Positions 1 through 12,351 of a stretch of 64,000 nt of DNA are shown in pieces; the stretch's first letter is position 1, and each line of letters opens with the position of its first letter. The position numbers and the translations under genes are program-made. Origin of the DNA: Campylorhamphus procurvoides (Eukaryota; Chordata; Aves; Passeriformes; Dendrocolaptidae). The notes under the pieces were generated by a model that was given only the letters and a program-made list of their open reading frames with translations, made no database searches and was not told the DNA's origin. The stretch spans positions 1,116,001 to 1,180,000 of the forward strand of contig WBMV01000128.1 in NCBI GenBank assembly GCA_013396655.1. Reading direction: 5' to 3'.

Positions 1-3000
1 GGTTACAGACTTTATGATACTTCAGGCTCAGATGGTCTATTAATTTTCAATAATCTGGAAAGGAAGGAGGCCACTACATGTTTTTAGGCTTAATTTGTTT
101 TCAAAAAAGGAGTACAAGAGCCAATTACTTTTATGATTTCATGACAATCATTTATGCTTAAAGAATATTTATGGGAAAATATTCCAATCATCCCTTCACC
201 AGCCTTGTTGTTTCTTAGATAACACTTCCCCTTGGCAGCCAGCTGTACATGCACTATGCCTGACGGTACTAAGGCTGGGAGCCTTGCAGACCAGACAGAA
301 ATGCCAGCTTGAATTGGATGCTGCATGCAGCCTCTTGCCTGCTGCCTTCCTGCCACTGGCTCATCCCCACGATCTACCCTAACAATCTGCATCTGCCTTC
401 ATGTTGTCACAGAAAGCCACAGCAGTCAGGGTCAAAGCTGTCCCTTACGTGCCCAGCCTGCCTCCATCCCACTTGCATGAGGCAATGTCCTGATGCAATC
501 CGAACAAAAATGTTCAACTCACTGATACAGCCTGGCAACTAACAAAAAGTCACTGCAGTTTTTGACACCAACTAGTTTTTCATGTTCAGAGGCTGAACAT
601 CAAAGCTGGTACAGCCATAACAGCAAGGCAGGTATGTCTCTAATGGTGCTCAAAGCTGTCCTGTCCTACAGAGGAGGGCCCTGCAAAAACAAAACACAGG
701 CATCCAGACCTAACTAGTATGCACCATGACACCTTCAAAACATGTTAAAGGGTTTGCCTTTCATGAGTACTTCATTGCGATAATTTTCTGTGTAAATGTA
801 CCCAAGAGACATATCTGAAAACCATAAGCTCTTCTAATAGAGCCATCTTACCCTCTTCTAAGAGAAAACTATTGCTGCACATAAAGAACAGTTGCAATTT
901 CTAAATGGGGAAAAAAGCCTTGCAGACTTGGCTGAAAGTTCAGCTCTGCACATTAGCTAAATTACTTTAGAAAGGCAATGGAAAAGTTATTAATAGATTT
1001 ATCAGATGACTATCCAAAGGAATCCAGATATTTTAGCCAAGAGGCAAGAAAAAATGAGTTAGTTATAGCATGACCAGGTCCCTGATCCCTATAGGAGCGA
1101 GGAACAGAAGATGATACTTAAAATAAAATGGGGACCCTTTCTTTTCCAGTGTTGGTATCGTACATATTTTGTGGAGCAGAGTCTACTTGGTAGAGATTGG
1201 TACACAATTTGTCGTGTGTTATACACAATTTGTCAAGCTGTTATATGAGTGCATAAAAGAACTCTGGAACTTAAGCATGGTGTAATTTCCTCCAGTACCC
1301 CAATTCTGTATTTTGAATCCAGCAAAGATGTTCATACTACCATCACTTTATGAAATGCTTGATACAGAAACAGCTACATAATACATTATATATGCTACCA
1401 TGCATTTAATTTAGATTACTGAAGCTACTGTCTCTCACTTTTTAAAAGGTCATCAAATAAAATAATTATGACATGAAAGTCAGTCTGTATCATTATTACC
1501 TGCACAGGTTAATAAACAGTACGTTGTTGTATGACCTTGGGATTCCTAATCAAGGATAGGAAGTGAAGGATTCTTTAATTTGCCTTTTCACCTGTTCTGC
1601 AGATGGTGCAAAACATGAAAATTTAAAGCCAGTAGGGTTGAATACTTCTCCAGCTCTCTCTCTCAGAAAAACTGACTCTGCAGAAGCACTATCAAGGCCT
1701 CAGGCACTCTATCTGCCCCATGGGTAAGAGGTGGAGATAAAGGTGGTTCTTGGTGAACTGGCTTTCCCCTCGGTGCTGCAGAGGAGGAGATGGGTAACTG
1801 GCCAGCAGTGGTGCTTAGCCAGAGCGCTGCAGTGCGACAAATAATATTAACATTTGATCTGAAAAGGACAACTATTCCAACAGTATTTTAGGTTCTTTTC
1901 TTTTTGCACTGAATCTTTTATTTTGGACAACAGTTCTTTGGTAAAATGCAATTGTCTTTAATGAATTGTTTTTCCCTGCTGTCAGTGTCATGTACCAAAA
2001 ATTTAGCGTGATTTATTTGACCTGTAGCAGGGGTGTAAAACTAAGACTTTAGCTCTTCGCCAATCTAACAGGAATGCGTCCTTTGGTAGGAGCAGTTCAT
2101 TGATGGGGGTTATTGATAATGGATAAGCACAAAAGGAAAATGCCAGTATTTGGATACTTATCAGACACTTAAAGGTTTGTAGGCTGTGCTCAGAGCAATC
2201 TCGTTCAATGGTGATGATATATCACAGACTGCTCCCTGGCTGTCATAGGCCCCCATATACTTCTTCCATTTCTGCCTTTTATGAGGGAAAATGAGAGAAG
2301 CTCTATGAAACCCATTCACACTCTCAAAATGGTACTTTAGTTATGGGTCACACAATTAGCCACATCTGCAAAGCAGTACATTTGCTGATTACCAGATTCT
2401 CACCTCTAAGAATCTAGGCTAAATTTTAGTTTAAACACTCTGGTACATGGAAAAGTCATTGCCATTGCATACTTAAATTCCAGGCATTGCAATGAACATA
2501 TGACTAAGGGAAGGGTTTTTTTTCTCTGGAGAAAAAAAGGATGTGGGTGAAAGTTTTAGTCTGTTCTGTACTTCCTGTCTCACTCATATCCCCCCTTGCT
2601 GTTCCAAGAGCTTTCTATCCTTCAGAGCCATATGATATCTCTGGTGAGAAGTATATCTCAGCCAGACTTTAATTTGTAAACTTTTAACTGATACTTGGTA
2701 GAAAAACCTTCTAGATCCCCACAAAATAAGATTTTGCCTCTAGCATCAATTATCATTCATCTGGCTATTGAAGAAGCTGTCAGATCTGTATTCTCCTTGC
2801 TCTTCTTTTTTATGCATCTTGAAAGATATCTGCCTTTCTTTCACCTAGTGGCACCTCAACAATCTCCTCACTTCTCAAATATATGTGATAAAAAAGCTTC
2901 AGACATCATCATCTCATTGTTAAAAATCCAGCAATGGCATCCATACAGGTGACCTGATTTAAAATCATCTTACTTAGCCAGGTAACCTCCCATAAGCTCC

Positions 3001-3340
3001 TTTTCAACCCTGACTCCTTAGTCTTATGTTGCTAAGTAAGGTTACAATCTACCCAAGGACAACTTCTGTATGCATGTAAGGCCTGGTATGGTTACTCAGG
3101 TAAAAGATAGTAAGCAACCTTCCAGTTCTGACAATTAAGAACAGTAAGGCTTCAGCTAAAGTGCTGGTATTTACAAAATATTGGGAGTTGTTAATAGACA
3201 TCACAGATTTTGCTGCATGCCTCATATGGGTCATATAGGACAACCTGTTATAAAAGCCTGCCAATGACTCCAGTGACCTTGCTGAGCTCGTCAGATAATG
3301 ATCAGCCCACTGCAGAAAGGAAAAAATAGAAAGCAAAAGC
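1..3340. other. Unique noncoding sequence, no gene recognised
   Basis: AT-rich, CpG-poor unique DNA. All open frames are short, and none translates to a protein family I recognise. The only structures seen are an imperfect two-copy tandem duplication at 1203-1245 (listed separately) and a perfect 10-bp inverted repeat at 2517-2526/2529-2538 (T-rich arm, 2-nt loop), which probably reflects facing T and A tracts. A GTAAG-like donor on the plus strand near 1725 has no convincing partner. No repeat family was recognised. Confidence 0.6.
1203..1245. repeat. Two-copy imperfect tandem duplication, ~21 bp unit
   Basis: Copy 1 (1203-1223) and copy 2 (1224-1245) both begin CACAATTTGTC and end GTTATA, and differ only in the 4-5 bases between. 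The flanking TA at 1201-1202 matches the TA just before the second copy. This looks like a slipped-strand duplication that has since diverged slightly. No function is inferred. Confidence 0.75.
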
Positions 3341-3388
3341 AACAAAAACAAACAAACAAACAAACCAAAACAAACAAACAAAAAAAAC
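3341..3388. repeat. (AAAC)n microsatellite, imperfect
   Basis: About 48 bp of AAAC/AAAAC units interrupted by CC and short A runs. The opposite strand reads GTTT. Its translation creates low-complexity F/L/V/C-rich or K/Q/T/N-rich frames, which explains the longest open frame in the window (minus strand 3049-3468). That frame is therefore an artefact of the repeat and not a gene. Confidence 0.9.
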
Positions 3389-6300
3389 GCCACAAAACCA
3401 CCAAGTTCTCTGCCATAGGAATTAGCAAAGCAATCTTTAGAGGGGATGACATCAGCAGAGGTTGGCATCCACTTCTAGGAGGGACAAAGAACAAAGTGAA
3501 TGGCAGAGGGCAGTGAAATGTTTCAACAGAAAGGGGAGGCCTGCTCTACACTTCAAACAGGAGACACTGCTGTTTGAAAAGAAGAAAGCAAGAGCATGAG
3601 AAAAGGCTGTAAGGGATGAAGAAAAGCTAACATGAAGGAAAAGGAAAGCAAGAAGGGAGGATAAAGAGAGCTCCACAAAGAGCCAGTTCTGCTGAGGGAC
3701 CGTGTCAAAAGCCAAAACTGGTGCAGCTTTAGCAATGGCACAGAGGAGAGACGTCTGACTCAATGGCAGCCAGGAGAGGACCTAAAGGTACATAAAGCCT
3801 CCACTGAATGGATGCACCATGAGTAGAAATGTAAGGAAAAGAAGAAAATTTGCACTAATATCTCATATGTTCTCTCATAAAAACTGAACTTTTCACAAAT
3901 CAGCACAAACTACATAGATAAACTACTTACAGTATTTGCATGTAGTGCCTGCACCTGTCAATAAGAGTGATTATTAATTTTCTGTGCATAGGTCATGTAG
4001 AAAGTCACGTAGTTTCTCTGTAATTTAGTTTTCCATCTGTAAAGGTGCCACCTCCGCTTCATTAAAGGCAAAGAGGCAATAAATTGACAAGGAAGAATAT
4101 AAATAAAGAAGAACAAAGCAGATGATTTAATGGCAACATCAGGCTCAGGTCCAGATAAAAATAAAAAAGGATATAAAACAGCGAAGCAGTTAACTGATGT
4201 ATTTTATAATAAAAATAAAAGCCTCTTACAAAACAAATCTGAAATGGGACTTGGACAATGCAAAATATCAGTATGAAATCAATCTTCTCTCTTTGCTGTA
4301 GGCATTCACAGGCTCTGCTTCCCTGTTGCCTCCCATCCAGTAAGACTTTTCCCCCTTCTTTACTCTTCCTAATTGTCAAGGTTTAAAGGACACTGAAGAG
4401 CACAGGATGGGTTCATTAGAATTGCAAAGTATCACTGCTTACCATTTGCAGCAGGGTACCATTTATCTCTGTTGCCACACCATACTGTGAGGTGGCACCA
4501 AAAACCACATGCTGCAACCCAGAGCTAGGGAATGCTAATCATCCTACATCAGACCCAAAACCATGCAGGATTCAAGGTTAACTGTGGTTGAGAACATCTG
4601 TTCATGGCAACAAATGACTCCCAAAGGCAGTCTGAAGTGGGTTTTGTGTTTTTGACATGGCCAGCATCTTTCTGTTGGCCTAGAAGACCTGGGTCCAATT
4701 CTTGGCCATTTATTTTGACCCCTTGCATCTATACACCTTCTGTCCTTTTCCTTCAATGAAGGGCACAACCACCCCTCCTCAAACCCATGGAACACCACCT
4801 GGATGCCACCCACAGTAAATAATGAACACAACCACCTTTCTTCCTTTTTTTCTTTCTCTGCTTAGTTGCAGTGAAGTAACAATATAAATTACAGCTCCCG
4901 TGCAGACCTCAGCACAGCAGTCTTTGCATAAACACCATCACATAGCTCAGCTAAAGAAATCTGCCCACCCCGTGGCACATGCTTTCTTGAAAGTCATGTT
5001 CAGACTGAGCCTTCAGTTTAGTCTACCTCAGAAATTTCGAACTTTCTCTGAAGTTTACTTTAAAAATGTTTCTATTTTACAGTCTTTCATATTAAATACA
5101 TATGCACATATATCCTGGCCTATAGCAAAAAGTAAGCATAACCAGAAAAGGTAGTCAGCACTATACTGTGGTGCCAAAGCACAACTAAAGAAGTAACTAT
5201 GAGGCTGTCAGATCAGAGACTGATCATTAAGTTACTTTGCATTTGGTCTAAGTCTGTAGTCCTGCTCATACTGAAGTCAACAGCAAGCCTGCAGTTAATT
5301 GCAACAAAAGTAGGATGTATTTTAGGGAGCAGTCATAAAGGGGTAGGCAGGATTATCTAATGACATATACGTATTTTACTAAATGTGATATTTGTCAAGC
5401 TAATTAGTTACCCTGTAAATGAAAAGGTCAACCCTGCATAATATTTGCATCTCATCTTTCTGAGTCAAATTTCCTGTGCGTGGCAAGTAGAAAGAAATAA
5501 ATTCTACTGAAGTTGTGAATGGCTGATAGGAGCCCTTTGGCAGGCAGAGAAAAATTAGAAAAAAAGCTGTTCAGGGCAGATCTGAAGTTAAGAACATGGA
5601 ACACGTCCATCAGGAAGACACTGATCTCATGGCCACCAGCTCCACATGGTACAATTTGTTTCAAATAGCGCTGCAGCCAAGCAATACATTGAAACTGCCA
5701 GTCACACTTTTTTCACTGCTTCTGCTGCTCTTTACTAATCGACATATGCAAGTTGAAAAGAGACAAAGCTCATGAAATCACTTCACTGCACCAAGACAGT
5801 ACTTTTGACCCTGAACTACCATTCTCTAGCTGTTTACCTGACATCCCACAGTATTGTGTGCACACTTCAGCTGTATGCATATTTCCCCCTATTTCCACAG
5901 CTGGAGGCCAAATTCATCACAGTACAACTATCCTACACCTGCAGCTCAATAATTTTTCAGGTCTCACAGCCTTGCACATCTACAACAGCCCTTTTCTTTT
6001 CCAACACCCTTGTCATTTACATATATCTGATGTACACAAACTTGACACAAAAACAAATGCTTTAAAGGTATTGGCAAAGCTATTAGAAAGACGTTAAAGA
6101 AGAAGCAGCAGCAGCTTCCTTGGGAAATATCAAACAGAAACAAACAGAACATTTCAGGGCAATCCGCAGATTAACCGGGAACTTTGGAAGTTTTTTTTCT
6201 TTTTCAGTGAAACAGTCGTCTTTGTGTTTCAGTCTGTAAACATTCTATGCCAGAAGAGGATCTTCAGAGACTCTTTGTCCTTGCTAAAGGGCTTTACTTA

Positions 6301-7839
6301 ATGGGGCGTTACATGAAAAACCATATCTGTCTTTCAGGAAAATGTGCCCTGCGGGCTCACTGAAACAGTGGCAATATCTAGAGGAAAAGAAAACCAGGAT
6401 ATGAAATATGTCCTTGCTAGTGCTGGTTTAAATATATATTAAGTCACTCTGCCAGCACTGAAAACTCTGGCGTTATGAATTTCCTGACAACCTGTGTGCA
6501 CTAAGTAGGCGTCAGGGGACCCCACTCCCCTTCACTGAGGAGCCACATCTTCCAGGCAGCGAATTCCACTGTCAAAGGCTCGAGTCTTGCTTGCAGGAAC
6601 TGCCCAAGCCAGCTCTGAACTCACACTCCAGGAGGTTCTCCACTGCAGGACAGCCACAGAATTACGAGGCCTAAGCACACTCCCCTGCCCTGCTGACCCT
6701 CTGCAGCAGCTCAAGAGTGACCAATACATGAACTGGGAATTTAAAGCCCTTAGAGGTATGTCACGAAGGGCTGCATCATACTTCAAATGACAGATGATTT
6801 GAAATACCTGAATTATGTCACACCATTTTCTTTGTGAGCCAGGAGAAGAATTTTGTGCCCCATTTAGCTGGCCTGTATAAAAGAGGAGCAAATTGATTGC
6901 TTAAGATACCATATAAAGAAAGTTTGACTGTTAACCTGTGTTAGCTGTGTTTCCAACACTTTATTTCCCATATGTTTGAACCAGAGCTTTAAATTCAGCT
7001 GTACTTAATAATGCCTTCTTTTTTTCTGGTGCATATATGAGCTTAGGGGCCAGATAGCACTAGGAATCAGCTAGTCCATTACAAAGGAAGTGAACACAAA
7101 TTCAGATCTAGGCCTCAGAGAAGACCCCTCCGATATCTTTCATGAGACAGGATTTTCTGAATCCAAATAGAGATGTATGTGGCACTCATGTTCACACTCC
7201 TCTAGTCATGGCACATCTAAGAACTGCTTCCTTCTGGCACTGAGTTACCCATCCTACCTGTCAGAGGGGATAATTGCTCCTCTGTGTTATGTCAACTCAA
7301 TTATCTGGAAAGCGAAAAAGAAAATTTCCTGATTTTACTTAAACCGCTCGCACAAGAGATATTTAGGAGGCAGCAGTAAAATTTTAAAACTCTTTCCCAT
7401 ATGATCCTGGCTAAAGGTTCTTACTTTTTCTTCATTTGATTTTGACTTGGTTCAAGAGTATCTGTCTCATATGTAACTGTTGAAATCTTTGGAAGCTATC
7501 AAAACCCCCACAATATTTACAATTGTGGAATTAATCTGAAAAGGTTTGGTGTTTGGAAGGAAAACATTTTGTGTCAGTTTTAGAATTTTATGAGCAATGT
7601 GGAAATTCCCAGTGTTTAGGTCATGGGCCCAAATACCTTTAAACCCAAATTACCTTTACAGCCAGTAATCAACAGTTCCATTTGGTAGCTCTTCTACTGG
7701 GAGGAGGATTGTTCAGCTCTGTGCTGAACTGTTTTCACCGCATCAGTCCCAACTGTTCTGTTTTTGAATTGCTTTTTGTCCTGCTCTTTAACGTACAACT
7801 TGATGTAGAAAGAGAAAATCTGAACAGTGGTGCAGAGTT
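3389..7839. other. Unique noncoding sequence, no gene recognised
   Basis: Mostly AT-rich unique DNA. It includes a pyrimidine tract at about 4837-4860 and a slightly more GC-rich patch at about 6510-6720. Open frames of 95-119 codons on both strands (5753-6097 plus, 6532-6891 minus and others) overlap each other in competing frames. None has recognisable domain content, so they are treated as chance frames. Confidence 0.55.
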
Positions 7840-8180
7840 ATTCTTAAAATAAATGCTCCCTTAATCAAAATTGGATGACTAACAAGCGTAAAATTATGGC
7901 TTTAATGCCACATATAATCGTTTATCTCATTGCAAAGAGGCATACATCATTTGCATTGTGTTCCAGTAGTGTTTTATACCCACTTTACCATAATCTAAAT
8001 GAGCATGCACAACACAGACAAATGGAGATTCTAGCACATCTTATGCGTGTGCCTGGAGAGCATGATGTTGTTTGTTGTGGAAGCATTTAAAAATTGTATT
8101 CCTATAAATAAACATGTTAAAACGTTAAGATAGTGCAGTGGGCAAGCACACTGCCTGAACAGTTTCGATTGTGAGATAGA
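7840..8180. other. Possible conserved regulatory element (motif content only)
   Basis: AT-rich segment with several recognisable transcription-factor-like words: a POU octamer in reverse orientation (ATTTGCAT, 7949-7956), homeodomain-like TAAT words, and a MEF2-like CTATAAATAA at about 8102-8111. No repeat is seen in it. Such words also occur by chance in AT-rich DNA, so the call is an inference that needs cross-species alignment. A 71-codon open frame at 7875-8090 has no recognisable content. Confidence 0.2.
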
Positions 8181-9199
8181 TTTTTCACAAAGAAGGGATG
8201 TTTTTAAAATATTCTTTTCTGGACAACACTTTTAGTAAAGTTTATTTGAAACTTATATGAGCTATGGAGTAAGTTTATTGAAGGGAATTTGACCTGTGGA
8301 TGTATCAGCTCAGCATGTAGTATTGCCAACCCCATTTACAGCTCAAACTAGATATTATTTTCTTCTGCCCACTCCTCATTATCTGGATGTACTTAGCAGT
8401 CCAAGCTAGAGACTCAGCTTCAAACAACCTTAAAAACTTGTAAAAATGGCAACCACCAAAGTATGTATTTCTTTCCTTGAAATCATTTCTGCACAAAGGC
8501 TGTAAGAAGCTTTCACTTCTCTATCTGCAGCATCCTTCCTATTCCAAAAACCACCACAGCTGTGAAGTTCAATAATGCATCATCCTTAAGGGAGACCAGG
8601 AATGGCTTCATTTGACACTATTCGCAAGAGTTGACTCCCAGCTCCCATGTACAGCTTTACATCTTTTTCTGACCTTGCAGATCTGTGAGAAACTGGCACT
8701 TAAAACTCTGACATTTTTATGAGAGACAAGCTGGTCTTATATCTAATTTTAGAGAGCTTTATGTCTTTTCCCTTTTTATAAGGATAACTCACTCAGCACA
8801 GCTGATCTTAATGTACAGAAGTATGAAGCTTTACATGCAGAAAGATATGCATGCTAAAATATATGGTAAAATTCTCTTCTGTATTCTTAAAATCATTTAT
8901 CTGTAACATATGTGGCATGAAGATGAAAATATGATATGGTCCAAAGGCTTTATTGTTATTTCATTTGGACTGAACTGCACTGCTTACTGCTCAATTCACC
9001 ATTTATGCAACCTGCTTTTCTGATTCTGCCCACAACATAAAGCTACCATCCAAAAATCAAAGGAGCAGTACAAGCTTGACACAGATTAACCTCAAAAATA
9101 AACTATAGCTATATAAAAGAACTGTGGGCTTCTACCTGGAGATTACTTGCTCAAAGAATAGGAACATGACAGAGATGCTGGAAGGATAAATTGAAGATG
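8181..9199. other. Unique noncoding sequence
   Basis: No gene, RNA or repeat recognised. AT-rich unique DNA leading into the CR1 tail. Confidence 0.5.
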
Positions 9200-9289
9200 C
9201 TAATTGCAGGGGGGTTGGTCTAGGTGGCCTTTAAAGGTTCCTTCCAACCCAAACTATTCTATGATTCAATGATTCTGTGAATGATTCTG
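9200..9289 (+). mobile_element. CR1 LINE, severely 5'-truncated 3' end
   Basis: The last ~90 bp of an avian CR1 retrotransposon in sense orientation. It shows the GGGGGGTTGG stretch, then the CCTTCCAACCCAAACTATTCTATG terminus in a slightly diverged form, then the short tail repeats ATTCTATG, ATTCAATG and ATTCTGTG. CR1 lacks a poly(A) tail and ends in such 8-bp repeats, and 5' truncation is usual because reverse transcription starts at the 3' end. Non-functional remnant with no coding capacity. The 5' boundary is approximate. Confidence 0.9.
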
Positions 9290-11771
9290 AACAAAAGAAA
9301 ACAGATAGATGGATACTCTGCACAGCACATTAAAATTGTTAGAGTTCAGTAGAGTATCATTCACCTTTTTCCATCAGTCTGTCTTGTATGGATTTAGCAC
9401 TTATGAGAATAACTGTGTTACACACAGGTATATGGTATAAGCATGTTTATATGTGAAATTAAGTATTCTATATTACGTATCTTGAGAAGCATTGCATATA
9501 TCATTTATTGTATGTATGTATAGCACTTATTTTTGATTGACATTCAGTGTTCTGCTGCTGGGGGTGAGTTTAATTGCATTCCTCTACTACTTTCAACTTT
9601 ACCTGTTTTCCTACCAGCATCGTATTAAAACCCCTATTTGTCTTTACACAGGCATATATTTGCATTCATTCTATTCTTCTTTTTTTCCCCAAATCAGCAC
9701 TTTTTCCAGAATGTAGACCTTTCCCTCTTGTATACCAGACTGGTATTCAGCTTTGACCTCTAGTTCTGCCTTATTTGTTTCATCTCTTCTTATAAGGTAT
9801 ACCCCTTTAGCTTATTTCACTTTTTTCTCCTAAATTCATTCAAAATTCCTTTCACCAGCCATCCCTGCTTATCTCAGCTTAGCTTTTTTTAGAAAAATTG
9901 ATTTTGTTCATGTCTGCATATGACGTAGTTTCAAGAGGTTCTTATGTCCAGGCAAAACATGTCCTTTAGTTTGCTTTTCTCTGGCTATTCAGGACTGTCC
10001 ACACAGAAATATTACTCATTCATCAAGTTTGATTGCCTGATCAACAGCGATTGTTCTTCCTGTATTACACATTCCATTGACTTCTCTCTCCAACTTTCTT
10101 CCAAAAATACAGAAATACCTCTTTCTGCCTTTTGATATTCCCTAGCTGTTAACAAGATGTGAAAAAGAAAAAAAAAAAACAAACCACCCACATATTGTAG
10201 AGGTTTTTCTTACTTCACCTTAATTATTTCTCTAGAATTTGTGAATGTTATTCATCTAGATCAGGTGCCTTGTCAAAATTTAATGGTTCCATATACTTAA
10301 CTGTGTGCTCTGGCAAAATCATAAAGCCTTTAATACCTTCTGTGGGAAAATATATTCCCATCTTCCAGATGTGACCTTCAACTTTTTTCAGAAATGCCTA
10401 TACTGTGGAAGAGAAAACCCAATGAGTTCTCTGAAATACATTCTTTACTAACAATAGCTCTTATTCAAGTTGCTTTATGACATTATAAGCTAGATTTGAC
10501 AGATAACTGTACATATTCTATGCTTTGAAAACCCTTTCTTTTTACCATATTGATGTCATTAGTTAGCATTATTATTGCAACATTAAAGTCTAAATTTTGC
10601 TTGTCGTCAATATCTTCAGCCTTTCTTGCAGCTACAAGAGCTCTCACTTTTTTCATGCATTTTCAAGCATTTTCTTCTTCCATAAGTAATTTGATTGAAC
10701 TTGAGGTAAACTCTGGGTTATCTTGTCCAACCAATCTGGCTTACATTTGACATTCACATCCTTTTCACATACGTAAGTGTATACTTTCACAGCTTTTACC
10801 TTCTGCAACAGACCGTTGTACAGAACAGAACCATCTGTAGCCATCCATAATGACACATACAGAAAGGGGGAAATTCTAAATTTGCTTCACACTGCCAGAC
10901 TTGTGCATGTGATGTTGGGTGTTATAAGATGGAGCAAAAGTTTGCAGGCCCAGCAGCATGCCAGTGGTGCAGAGTGCTGGAGTAAGAGGATGCATAACAT
11001 ACATGCCCTGCTCAGCCTGTTCATTCATGTAGTACAACTGACAACTGTGAAACTGTGCTGTAGATAGAGTTTGGGCCAATGTATGTGTGTATGATATTTT
11101 ACCCATGAGAAAACTTGAACCTTTCGATTCAGATTTTTTTCCACGCTGCTCAGGTAAGAAGTGCCTGTCTGGTGCTCTCCCCGACACAGGGCTATGTTAT
11201 TAATTTTACATTATTTCACTAAATGTTTCCTGACAAATGTTTTGTGGATATGCAGAAAAAGAGAATCTAGGTGTATATATATATCTATGTGGTGTACAGG
11301 GGTTGGAGAAACTACACTATCAATAACAATTAAAATCATGAAAACACACAAGGAGGCATCATGAAAGTCCAACAATGACACATCACAGCACAAGGCAAGC
11401 ATTTGACTATTTAAACTAAAATACTGATGCATTTTTGTATTGACATATATGCTAGATAACTATCTTTGCATGGTTTTCTCCACAGCTAGATCATTACCTG
11501 AGCAATAGCAAGACCCTGTTTGAGACCGCTGCAATGCAAGCTTCTTCTTTGCAAGTAGTGTTATTCAGTGACTCTATGCGAGTTTGCACTCATCCAACAT
11601 GCACTCCCCATCAGTTCTTGCACCCTTCTTGTGTGACTTTTATTGTTATTGTGCCTTTCATTTGTAGATCACTTCTCTTTCACGTACTGTCATCTCCACC
11701 TTTTCCCTTGCAAGACTATTTCACTTTATTGCCTCAATATTTCAACCTTGCAGCTTTCCCCACTTGCTTTG
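9290..11771. other. Unique noncoding sequence with an A-rich tract
   Basis: AT-rich unique DNA with a short A-rich tract at 10162-10181 and a short TA run near 11274-11285. Several 60-100 codon frames on both strands overlap one another and are not recognisable as proteins. No other repeat was identified up to the LTR. Confidence 0.5.
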
Positions 11772-12029
11772 TGTGCTGGTTTTGGTTGAGGTAGAGTTAA
11801 TTTTCTTCACTGTGGCTAGTATGGGACTATGTTTTGGATTTGTGTTGAACGCAAGGTTGATAACACTGAGATATTCTTGTTATTGCTGAGCAGGACTTAC
11901 ACAGAGGCAAGGCGTTTTCTGCCTTTCATACTGGCATGCTGTGCATGGAAAGCTGGGGGGAGACACAGCCAGGACAGGTGGCCCCAACTGACTAAAGGGA
12001 TATTCTGTACCATATGACAAAATGTTTAG

Positions 12030-12038
12030 TATATAAAG
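12030..12038 (+). promoter_or_regulatory. TATA-like box of the solo LTR
   Basis: TATATAAAG sits in the middle of the LTR, about 190 bp before its polyadenylation signal, as expected for the U3/R boundary. It could act as an alternative promoter on the plus strand, but transcription is not shown. Confidence 0.5.
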
Positions 12039-12219
12039 TAGGGGGTAGGAAGGAGGAATGGGAGGACATTTGGAGTTATGGTGTTTGTCTTCCCCAGTTA
12101 CTGTTACCTGTGATAGGGCACTGCTCTCCTGGAGATGGCTGAATTCCTGCCTGCCCACAGGCAGCAGTAAATTAATTCCTTGTTTTGTTTTGATTGTGTG
12201 TGTGTTTTTTTCTTTCCCT

Positions 12220-12225
12220 ATTAAA
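12220..12225 (+). terminator. Polyadenylation signal of the solo LTR
   Basis: ATTAAA, the common variant of AATAAA, sits before a T/GT-rich stretch inside the LTR. This is the usual R-region 3' processing signal. It could end plus-strand transcripts passing through the region. Confidence 0.5.
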
Positions 12226-12351
12226 CTGTCTTTGTCTCAACCGATGAATTTTCTCACTTTTATCCTTCAGTTCTCTGCCTGATTTGCCTGGTGGGGGAGT
12301 AAGCAAGCTACTGTGTGGTACTACCTTCCTGGATGAGGTTACACCATGACA

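Larger units (their letters stand above)
11772..12351 (+). mobile_element. Solo LTR of an avian endogenous retrovirus
   Basis: A complete ~580-bp long terminal repeat, beginning TGTGCTGGTTTTGG and ending in CCATGACA, so it carries the TG...CA ends of a retroviral LTR. I recognise it as a widespread LTR family of neoavian and passerine birds; the exact subfamily name cannot be fixed here. Internal signals fit plus orientation: a TATA-like box TATATAAAG at 12030-12038, and a polyadenylation signal ATTAAA at 12220-12225 followed by a GT-rich and T-rich stretch. No gag, pol or env sequence lies beside it, so it is a solo LTR left by recombination between the two LTRs of a provirus. The flanks (CTTTG before, CTTGT after) do not give a clean target-site duplication, which suggests some age. 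The short open frames inside it are chance. Confidence 0.9.

Noticed and set aside
3049..3468. Longest open frame in the window, minus strand, 139 codons
   Set aside because: Its body is the translated (AAAC)n microsatellite, giving a low-complexity F/L/V/C run. The other frames over the repeat are equally open.
6532..6891. 119-codon minus-strand frame over a GC-richer patch
   Set aside because: An overlapping plus-strand frame is open too, and the translation shows no family features.
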